From: Candidatus Thorarchaeota archaeon
Lineage (GTDB): Archaea > Asgardarchaeota > Thorarchaeia > Thorarchaeales > Thorarchaeaceae
Length of the DNA: 33,272 nucleotides
Direction of reading: 5' to 3'
NCBI GenBank assembly: GCA_013388835.1
Contig: JACAEL010000017.1
Span: 1 to 33,272, forward strand
The notes under the pieces: model-generated
Told to the model about the DNA's origin: nothing
Seen by the model: the letters and a program-made list of their open reading frames with translations, nothing else
Databases searched by the model: none
Position numbers and translations under genes: made by a program
Shown: in pieces, positions 7,944 through 15,400 of the stretch
Layout: each line of letters opens with the position of its first letter
Position numbering within the stretch: position 1 is the first letter of the stretch

Positions 7944-8849
7944 CTATGTGAAGGTCCTCATGACGAGGTCCCACCGGTGCTGCACGAAGGCCTCTAGCTC
8001 AGCCAGTTTCTTGTCATCTCGTGTGGGCTTGAAGAGATGCGCGAATCGGCCCTGAAGCTTGAGGAACTCGTCGATGGGCTTTCTCTTTGCAGGGTCGCGA
8101 TATCTCTCACTAACAGGGTCCAGCTTGAACTCCTCTCCAATGCGCTCCCACATTATCCAGTAGCCGGTCTCGACAGCCAACTTGCCAATCTCGACGCCCT
8201 TCTCAACAGGGTAGTTCCACGCTTGAGGACAGGGCAGGAATATGTGAATGAACTTCGGTCCGCGTATTCCCCGTGCTCTCTGAAACTTCTCGTAGAGGTC
8301 TCTTGGATACGCAGCGTTGGCGGTCGCCTGATATGCTGGCTCGTGAGCAGCAACGACAAGGTCCAGTAGCTTCTCAGGTTCGGTCTTGCCATGCCAGGTC
8401 GTTGATGTCTGGGCGTGCAGGGGTGTGGCTCCAGAGCGCTGTGTACCGGTGTTGGAGTAGACCTGGTTGTTGTAACACACGTAAAGAAAGTCCGTCCGCC
8501 GCTCAAATGCACCACTGAGTGCCTGAATCCCTATGTCGAATGTCCCGCCATCACCGGCCCACACCATCACGGTGGTGTGGTCGTTCCCCTTTGCCGCAAG
8601 GGCCGCTCGCACGCCGCTCGCAGTGGCTGCCGCTGCAGCGAAGCCTGTGTTGAGGACAGGCACCGCAAGCCCTGTCTTGGGCCACAGGGACTGCACAACA
8701 CTGGTGCAGCAGGCAGGGACGACCTGTATGACATCTCCTTCCAGAGCTTTGTGCGCGTGTCGAAGAGCGACCATGTCCTGGCAGCCGGCACACGCGGCAT
8801 TGCCCTTCAGCACATATTCCTCGAGAGGCATCTCCTTTATGGAAACCAT
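7944..8849 (-). CDS. porB: 2-oxoacid:ferredoxin oxidoreductase (pyruvate synthase-type), beta subunit
   Basis: The beta subunit binds thiamine diphosphate and an iron-sulfur cluster and carries out CoA-dependent oxidative decarboxylation of pyruvate or a related oxoacid, or the reverse. The 301-residue chain shows the N-terminal CAGCQ and ACCTS cysteines for the cluster, the ThDP motif GDGGTFDIG followed by NNQVYSNTG, and QRSGATP, all typical. The start at ATG 8849 has GGTGAT 6 nt upstream; another in-frame ATG lies at 8861. It follows porA with an overlap or gap of a few bases and is the last gene of the operon, convergent with the peptidase gene. Whether pyruvate or another oxoacid is the substrate cannot be read from the sequence. 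Confidence 0.93.
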   Translation of the reverse strand: MVSIKEMPLEEYVLKGNAACAGCQDMVALRHAHKALEGDVIQVVPACCTSVVQSLWPKTGLAVPVLNTGFAAAAATASGVRAALAAKGNDHTTVMVWAGDGGTFDIGIQALSGAFERRTDFLYVCYNNQVYSNTGTQRSGATPLHAQTSTTWHGKTEPEKLLDLVVAAHEPAYQATANAAYPRDLYEKFQRARGIRGPKFIHIFLPCPQAWNYPVEKGVEIGKLAVETGYWIMWERIGEEFKLDPVSERYRDPAKRKPIDEFLKLQGRFAHLFKPTRDDKKLAELEAFVQHRWDLVMRTFT

Positions 8850-8854
8850 TGCAA

Positions 8855-10030
8855 TCACCACAAGTCGTGCCAGGTCTCTTCGCGACCAAGCTCACCCTTT
8901 TCCATGGCGTTCCATGTGTCCATTATGATCTCCTTGATGTCAGCCACAGTGACATCGCGCCCTCCCAGACCACCAATATAGCTCTTTACGAGCGGACGGT
9001 GTTTCATTGGGTAGAGCGCTGCCCGGATATCGTTCACCACTGGCCCACCAAAACCATAAGACACGCTACGGTCGAAGCTTGCAAATGCCTTGACTCTTCC
9101 ACCCAGTTCTCGGATTCTCCTGATGGGGAATGGCCTGTACATCCGAATTCTCGCATTTCCGACCCTGTAGCCCTCTTCACGAAGCTGGTCGATTGCGTCC
9201 TTCGCCTCCGCCCCGATGGTTCCCTGGGAGGTGAAGATCACTTCGGCATCCTCGCATTTGTAACAGTCAATTGGGCCTCCGAAGTGCTTGCCGAAGAGCT
9301 TCCTGTATTCCTCTTCGAGCTCTTCATAGACCGCCTGCGCCGCAAGGGCCCCCTCGTGCATCTGATAGCGAAACTCCTGATAGTACTCGGGAAACACGAT
9401 GTTGCCGTGAGAGACCGGATTGGCAGGGTCCATCACCCAATGAGGTGGCTTGTACGGCGGCAGGAACTTGTCCACCTCCTCGGGTTCGAGGTAGTCGTAG
9501 GAGGAGACCGTGTGGCTCAACACAAATCCGTCCGCGTTGACCATCACGGGCATCAGCACTCGTGGATCCTCTGCAAGCCTGAAACTCTGGATTATGGTGT
9601 GATAGAGCTCGTCAACACTCGCGACGTAGAATTGAATCCAGCCTGTGTCCCTCTTTGACATTGAGTCGTCATGGGTCACATGGATGTTCCAGCTGGGACT
9701 CACAGACCTGTTGATGTTCGCGAGTACGATGGGGAGCCGTGCCGCCGCCGCCCAGTGGAGTGCTTCGTCCATGTAGAGCAGACCGTTGGAGGAAGTCGCA
9801 GTGAATGCCCGTGCCCCAGTCGAGCTCGCGCCAATGCAGGCGAACATCGCCGAGTGCTCAGACTCCACTCTGATGAACTGGCCCTTGTAGATTCCCTCTT
9901 CATTCAGATATGCCACTTGCTCAGGGACAGTCGTTGCAGGTGTGATGGGGTATGCAGCCACCACTTCCACTCTTGCGGACACTACCGCTCTGGCAGCAGC
10001 ATAGTTGGCGCTCATCAGTTCTGTCTTCAT
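8855..10030 (-). CDS. porA: 2-oxoacid:ferredoxin oxidoreductase (pyruvate synthase-type), alpha subunit
   Basis: The alpha subunit supplies the pyrimidine-binding part of the ThDP site. Visible family motifs are the N-terminal AYPITPATTVPEQ with ESEHSAMFACIGASSTGARAF (the glutamate and the loop next to ThDP), TSSNGLLYMDE, and the VMVNADGFVLSHT segment. The second domain carries VIFTSQGTIG and RMYRPFP. At 391 residues it is full length. It overlaps porD by 4 nt (ATGA: porA start and porD stop), which implies translational coupling. Only one phase of the electron-transfer system is here: the reduced ferredoxin partner is not encoded next to it. Confidence 0.94.
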   Translation of the reverse strand: MKTELMSANYAAARAVVSARVEVVAAYPITPATTVPEQVAYLNEEGIYKGQFIRVESEHSAMFACIGASSTGARAFTATSSNGLLYMDEALHWAAAARLPIVLANINRSVSPSWNIHVTHDDSMSKRDTGWIQFYVASVDELYHTIIQSFRLAEDPRVLMPVMVNADGFVLSHTVSSYDYLEPEEVDKFLPPYKPPHWVMDPANPVSHGNIVFPEYYQEFRYQMHEGALAAQAVYEELEEEYRKLFGKHFGGPIDCYKCEDAEVIFTSQGTIGAEAKDAIDQLREEGYRVGNARIRMYRPFPIRRIRELGGRVKAFASFDRSVSYGFGGPVVNDIRAALYPMKHRPLVKSYIGGLGGRDVTVADIKEIIMDTWNAMEKGELGREETWHDLW

Positions 10031-10341
10031 GTGTCTGCCTCCTCACCCACACCTGTTCTGACCATCTCGATACACTTTCTGGGGCAGACCTGAGCACATA
10101 TCCCACAGCCCTTGCAGTAGTCAAGATCAATGTGGGGGGTCCCGTCCTCATCCACAGAGATTGTCGCTTCGGGACAGTGCAGCCAGCAGGTGCGGCACTT
10201 GCTGCAGTTCTCATGGTCTATTATGGGGTCGAACGTCCGCCAACTCCCTGTCTTTCCTGTGGACCCAATCACAGGTAGCGAATAGGAAGTCTTCGGCATG
10301 TCGGCCCTGCTCTTTGGTTCGGTGTTTACCTCGTTGACCAA
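10027..10341 (-). CDS. porD: 2-oxoacid:ferredoxin oxidoreductase, delta (ferredoxin-like) subunit
   Basis: The product has a KTGSWRTFDP lead-in, as in known PorD proteins, followed by two 4Fe-4S motifs: C-x2-C-x2-C-x3-CP starting at CSKCRTC and CKGCGICAQVCP. It passes electrons from the catalytic subunits to ferredoxin. The start is uncertain. TTG 10341 has GAGGT with 8-nt spacing and gives 104 residues, close to the family; ATG 10299 (90 residues) and TTG 10368 (113 residues) are alternatives. It is the first gene of the operon. A TATA-like CTTAAGT at about 10391-10397 lies upstream. The gamma subunit gene that usually accompanies delta, alpha and beta is absent from the window. Confidence 0.9.
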   Translation of the reverse strand: MVNEVNTEPKSRADMPKTSYSLPVIGSTGKTGSWRTFDPIIDHENCSKCRTCWLHCPEATISVDEDGTPHIDLDYCKGCGICAQVCPRKCIEMVRTGVGEEADT

Positions 10342-10389
10342 GAGAATTGACCTCGTGAACCTTGACAAGAGCGGCTCCGGCTGTAAATG

Positions 10390-10401
10390 ACTTAAGTGTT
10401 G
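10390..10401 (-). promoter_or_regulatory. Promoter-like element of porDAB (CAACACTTAAGT)
   Basis: Read on the minus strand this is CAACACTTAAGT, with a TATA-like CTTAAGT core about 50 nt before the TTG at 10341. The same 12 bases occur in the opposite orientation at 10645-10656 in front of the divergent amidase gene. Promoter role is inferred from position and from similar TTAAG boxes elsewhere in the window. Confidence 0.55.
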
Positions 10402-10644
10402 TGTTCAGACCGAGGCGACTGTGACATCGTTCGCGCTGACACAAGTCGTCAGTCGAATCGAAGTGCAGTGTAGCTCAGGGCGGCATAGCTCCACAACCAT
10501 ACCAGCTGAACAATCGTCAAACTTCAACACGACCATTCTCGACCAGTTCACAAGCGAGACCAGACATTCGAGGAGTGACCGCTCCAGTCGCACCATGCAC
10601 ATTAACACATGTCTGTCGCATGACTCACCTATTCCGTCCCCAGT
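10402..10644. other. Intergenic region between divergent promoters; no gene seen
   Basis: The whole gap between porD and the amidase gene is about 348 bases. Apart from the two outward-facing promoter elements I see no supported gene. Short open frames exist on both strands (about 77-81 codons) but have no ribosome site, no recognisable motif and unremarkable composition. No tRNA-like cloverleaf was seen. Confidence 0.5.
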
Positions 10645-10656
10645 CAACACTTAAGT
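10645..10656 (+). promoter_or_regulatory. Promoter-like element of the amidase gene (CAACACTTAAGT)
   Basis: CAACACTTAAGT lies about 39 nt before the ATG at 10690, the usual distance of TATA-like boxes in this window. It is identical to the inverted copy at 10390-10401 that serves porDAB. Confidence 0.55.
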
Positions 10657-10689
10657 GTAGACGCCATTTTGGGGTCCTGTAGTGAGCAT

Positions 10690-11496
10690 ATGGACTTCAG
10701 AGTAACCATGGTACAGATGCCGTGCAATGAGAGTGACCCTCATGAGAACAGAGCCAGGGCAAGATGGTTGCTGGATGGATACAGACCGGTGTCCGAACGG
10801 GAGTTCATCATTCTACCGGAGCTGTTCGACATCGGGTTCCGCCACTCCGACTACAAGGACTGTGAAGCGGGCGTACCAGGTCCCACATCGGAGTTCATGG
10901 AGTCCCTCGCAGCTGAAACCGGAGCGTATGTTGCGGCGACAGGGATAGAGCAAGCCGGCAATAGCAAGTACTACAATACACTCGTAGTCGGTTCACCCTC
11001 AGGCAGGACGGTCGCAGTGTACCGTAAGATACATCCCTTTCAAGAAGAGCGTCATGTGTTCCTTGGAGGGGACCGGATTGTCGCCTTCGAGGCGAGGGGA
11101 CTGAAGGTGGGCGTACAGATCTGCTATGACATACGCTTTCCAGAGGTGACACGGAGGATGGCTCTTGAGGGAGTACAGCTCGTCCTCATTCCGGCAGCCT
11201 TTCCCGACCCCAGGTCCGCTCACTGGAACACACTCCTCGCAGCGCGTGCCATTGAGAACCAGCTGTATGTCGCGGCTTGCAACAGGATAGGTTACGGCTT
11301 CGATGGCAAGACCTACTTCGGTCACAGCCAGATGGTGGACCCCTGGGGTGTGGTTCTCTCGCGCCCAAACTCGGAGGAGCGAGTACTCAGTGCGACTGGT
11401 GACACAACCGCGATAGACTATGTTCGACGCCAGATAACCTGTCTCGCGGACAGGTCCGGTAAGAGCTACGACCAAGTCCAGTGGTACTATGAGTAA
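10690..11496 (+). CDS. Carbon-nitrogen hydrolase (nitrilase superfamily, omega-amidase-like)
   Basis: The 268-residue protein has the nitrilase-superfamily Glu-Lys-Cys triad in its usual motifs: PELFDIGF (Glu44), YRKIHPF (Lys113) and ICYDIRFPE (Cys145). It also has the LIPAAFP and HWNTLLAARAIENQ segments common to NIT2/omega-amidase-type enzymes. These enzymes hydrolyse amides such as alpha-ketoglutaramate or other carbamyl compounds; the exact substrate cannot be told. It is cytosolic (no signal). ATG 10690 is chosen; the open frame reaches a TTG at 10669, but the conserved start (DFRVTMVQM) fits the ATG. It is divergent from porDAB, shares the same promoter element, and is followed by the DUF2299 gene after about 60 nt. 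Confidence 0.93.
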   Translation: MDFRVTMVQMPCNESDPHENRARARWLLDGYRPVSEREFIILPELFDIGFRHSDYKDCEAGVPGPTSEFMESLAAETGAYVAATGIEQAGNSKYYNTLVVGSPSGRTVAVYRKIHPFQEERHVFLGGDRIVAFEARGLKVGVQICYDIRFPEVTRRMALEGVQLVLIPAAFPDPRSAHWNTLLAARAIENQLYVAACNRIGYGFDGKTYFGHSQMVDPWGVVLSRPNSEERVLSATGDTTAIDYVRRQITCLADRSGKSYDQVQWYYE

Positions 11497-11555
11497 CGAC
11501 AGTGAACACAACCGTTAAGTGGAGCCCACAGCAACGGAGAATGGAGCCAGGCAAA

Positions 11556-12068
11556 ATGACTAGGACTGCTGAGGAGATAAAGGACGCCGTCAGGGACTGG
11601 TTCTCCAGAGAAGGCATCAAGGTGGAGAGCATATCCAACCCGCGGGCTGAGTTCTTGTTCAAGGTCAAGTTCATGCGTTTCTTCTTCACCGTGGTCCGTC
11701 CCAATGACCAGAGGTATATTCAGATTGAGAGTCAGGTCCTCATATCCCCTCAACACCTGAAACTGCTGACTGTTGAGAAGATGCGCCAGTTCCAGATCAG
11801 TGCCATGAAGTTCAGCTTCTCTCAGGACGTGCTGCTTGGCTTCGTCGAACCACGACCCGGACAGCCCGGACCTCAACCACCCGGACCGGGCTTCGTCGTC
11901 TCTGAGAGACTCTATGACGATGCCTTCGGCGAACACAACCTCTGGCGCACAATACGCCGTGTGCATGATGCCGTCGACATGGTGATTCATATCCTCAACG
12001 ACGTGACGGGGCAGACGACTCAGAAGCCTCACGAAGAGCCGGAGAGCGGGCCGTCCTACTATACCTGA
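11556..12068 (+). CDS. DUF2299-like protein
   Basis: The product starts with an amphipathic helix (TAEEIKDAVRDWFSREGIKVESI) followed by a beta-rich core (RAEFLFKVKFMRFFFTVVRP) and a helix (SPQHLKLLTVEKMRQFQ). This is the order I associate with the archaeal DUF2299 family, small alpha/beta proteins of about 140-170 residues with unknown function. A proline/glycine-rich loop (GQPGPQPPGPG) and a C-terminal helical part follow. ATG 11556 has GGAG about 9 nt upstream; ATG 11541 and 11502 are possible. A TTAAG box at about 11512 suggests its own promoter, though it could also be read through from the amidase gene. Confidence 0.7.
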   Translation: MTRTAEEIKDAVRDWFSREGIKVESISNPRAEFLFKVKFMRFFFTVVRPNDQRYIQIESQVLISPQHLKLLTVEKMRQFQISAMKFSFSQDVLLGFVEPRPGQPGPQPPGPGFVVSERLYDDAFGEHNLWRTIRRVHDAVDMVIHILNDVTGQTTQKPHEEPESGPSYYT

Positions 12069-12464
12069 GCACAGACTCTGTTTCCCAATACTGCCCGCCT
12101 GCGTGCAGACTGTACCTGAAAGCCGACGATTAATCGAACAGCCCTCTCCATAAGAAACCTTCATATCTCCAGTTTCCGGAGGACCAGTCGAACATCGCTC
12201 TCGCAGGTGACATACATATAACCAGCATTGGTGCTTGGTTTCCTGACGACTGGTGCACTGCCCGAGGTCATGACGGACTATGAACACTCATGCCCCACAT
12301 ACGCTGACAATAAGGATTGACACGACAGTGAGTCTTCATGCCAACCGCATTTGGGAAGCAGGCGCTCAGTGCCCAAGAGGCTCCTTGACGCTGCCCGCCC
12401 AACGGTGGACGCCACAAGGTCAGATTCGCGTCATGCTGTTCGCGTCTGAGGAGGGAGCGTCTGA
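12069..12464. other. Long leader/intergenic region before the giant surface protein gene
   Basis: About 396 bases lie between the DUF2299 stop and the GTG of the giant gene. A TATA-like ACATATAAC sits at about 12212-12220, roughly 245 nt before the start, so the mRNA may have a leader of about 220 nt. A 62-codon frame (12280-12468) lies in that leader and its TGA overlaps the GTG start. It has no recognisable motif. GAGGAGG at about 12448-12454 is a strong ribosome site for the GTG at 12465. Confidence 0.45.
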
Positions 12465-15400
12465 GTGAAGAGGCTTGTTGTCGTACTGGTATTTGTGGCA
12501 GCGCTCGTGTCAATGCCTGTCACACCCGTTGCACTCCCCACTGACGGCATCACCGCATCCTCCACCCCCACACTCGACCCGTATGAGGGGCCTGTCACAC
12601 TCCTCTCACAGGCCGGTGCGTCCGGCGCAGACATGGCCGGCGTCGCTTATATGTCCCGCACACTGACCGGGCAGCAGCTTGCCATCCTGAACACCTACGC
12701 CACACCCGCTGCACACAACGGGACGCTTGACCTCTCCACCCACCTGATACCCGGGTGGACACTGTACAGGGTCGACATGAGCCTTCAGTCGCTCACCGCA
12801 CTCCCTGAGAGAGCTGTCGTCGGTGTGCCATCGCCGGACAATAGTACCAACTTCGCAATACGCAAGTATGATACCGACACCTACTACAGCCAGTTGGCGC
12901 AGGGCTTCTACAACAGGCCGCATGATGGGCGACTGGCCAACTACTCGCTGTACTATGACTCTCCCATATACGACCCCAGCACGTATGGCACCGCCTACTT
13001 TGTGGTCCGGTCTGCGCCCTCTGCCACCAACATGACCGTTCCAGTGGCCATAGACGACAACGGGGGCACATCCAGGTGGGTCACGGTCTCAGTCACTCAG
13101 AGCGTGACTCTCTCGGCCAACACACAGTACTTCACCGTGATTGACGGCTCCGCACTCGTCGAGGTGTCTGACTATTACCCGACGATTCGGTGGCGGGCGG
13201 AGCCCTCAACAGGCTCATTCGACACATACCGATACGACACATCACCACCCCCGGGGTGGAGAGGCCCACTGAATGGCTACGAGGCGTATCTGCGCTACGT
13301 CTACACTCCATGGAACACGACGTCTGGGTCAGCACTGACCTTCTCCGACCCGCAGAGGACTGCGCTGCGAGGCAACTCCACACCGCTGTCGGGGTCCACA
13401 TGGTCGTTCACCAGTGCATCGAACAACATCACACTGTTGCGGTTCGACTCGAACCTGTCCGTCACGGTCGGTCACAGCATGACCCTGTGGTACTCCAGGT
13501 CTGTCACAACGAACACGCTCTGGGACGTCCCGACGTCCGGTCAGGCGGTGACATGGAACCAGACTCTCACGCTCAGCTACCCCTCGATTCCCACAGGGAC
13601 GGTCTCTCGGTTCGTCAACCTGACGCGGATGACCGACTGGACGCCCACCGGCCTCTATCTGGGGACCTCCACGACTGACCATGACGAGTACACGCTGTAC
13701 GGAAAGACGGTAGTCTGTGCAACCATGGGCAATGGCACCTGGACAATGGCCTACTCCGCCCACAACTATGTCACGGCCATAGACTCAGCCGCCTCCGTGG
13801 TGATGACCGGAGCTCTTGGCACGACGACACACTTCAGAGACGCCATGTCCGTCCCTGTGACCACCGGGAGTTCGAACCTCACTGTCTGGAGGGGTGGCTC
13901 AGTGGTGTCCAACCCGGCAAATGAGAGCGAGGCCGATGGCACTCGGGCCTACTCTTGGGTCCCAACCTCATGGGGCGTCACACAGAACGGTCTCTATCGG
14001 ATAGAGGTGTTCTGGGCGAACGGCACAGAGGCAGGGTATCGTACGCGGGACGTGGTGGTCTACTATCCGACGACACTGACCGCCACACAGAGCGCCATTG
14101 CAGCCCACACCGACAGCACCTTTGACATTCGAGTCTACTACAATGACACCTTCACTCCACAGGGCCTGACGGCGCCTGCAGCTGCCGTGGTGTACTCGTT
14201 CGACGGAGGACCCAACACAGCGATGACCGACCTGTCGAACGGCACATGGACCGCCACGGTCTCGACAGCGGGCAAGACCTCAGGAGCATACACGGTCTCA
14301 GTGTATGCATCAGGTTACGCCCTGCAGAATCAGACGACTGATATTGATGTACAGCTCACTTATGACACGCAGTCGCTGGCAGTGAGCTGGTCGAACGGCA
14401 ACACAGTCACATATGTGGACAGCACCCGACTGGTGGTCGCCTACAGGTCTCTGAACGGCACGCCTGTGCCCGATGCAGTGGTCAATGTGACCGACGGCAC
14501 CACCTACTGGACGCTCGCATGGTCGGTCTCAAGCGGGACCTACAACTTCACGTTCGACGGTGACATGGACCCGCCCGGTCTTGGTGCTCACGCTCTGACC
14601 ATCAACGCGTGGAAAGCGGGGTATCAGGCACGGACAGCCGCCACCTCTCTGACGATCAACACCGCCCCCACAGGCATGACGGTCTCATGGCAGCCAGCGA
14701 ACGTGACCATCTACTACACCGAGTCGCTCAACCTGACCGTGGACTACACGTACTCAGGTGGCGATGTCCCGAGCTCGGGTGCTCAGGTCAATGTGACGAT
14801 TGGCACGCACTTCTACGTTCTCACCTACACGGGCACGGTCTGGGTGGCCACCATACCGGGTGGTGACCTTGGACCCGGCACATTCACGGCGGACATCAGC
14901 GCGTGGCGACACGGCTACGACCACGCCACGAACACCACGGTCGGCATCACTGTGAAGCCAAGTCCCAACATGTTCTGGGTGGTGTGGGAGCCCTCCGGCC
15001 CCTCAATGACCTATGCGGAGACGCTCAACATCACAGTCTGTTACACCTACGCATCGGAACCAGTGCCGGGGGCCACGGTCCGGCTGTACCTGAATGGCAA
15101 CAGGGTGTATGACCTTGTGCTTGGAGGGGACAAGTTGTGGCACCTGTCCCTCTTGGGACCTGTCGTTGGGCTTGGAACATGGAATGCGACGGTACTTGCC
15201 AACAGTTCCGGCTACGACACTGGACGGGACGAGCGTGTCCTCACCGTCACTGTGGACACCTGCACACTGACCCCGAACTGGGTCTCCACAAGCATATACT
15301 ACACGCATCAGACTCAGCTCAACGTGACGATACGGGACTCTCTGGGCAATGCACTGCTCGGAGCGCTTGTGAATGCGAGCTTCAACGGTGCCAACTACAC

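Noticed and set aside
8415-9658. Plus-strand frames of 188 and 269 codons
   Set aside because: Antisense to porB and porA, whose motifs are clear and complete.
10405-10654. Overlapping frames of 77-81 codons on both strands between porD and the amidase gene
   Set aside because: No motif, no ribosome site, and they fill a region best explained as two divergent promoters.
11487-12287. Minus-strand frame of 266 codons
   Set aside because: Antisense to the DUF2299-like gene and running into the leader; no motif and no plausible start signal.
13132-13763. Frames of 89-162 codons inside the giant gene
   Set aside because: Products of high GC and repeat composition; the giant frame is open for 1,879 codons with clear domain order.
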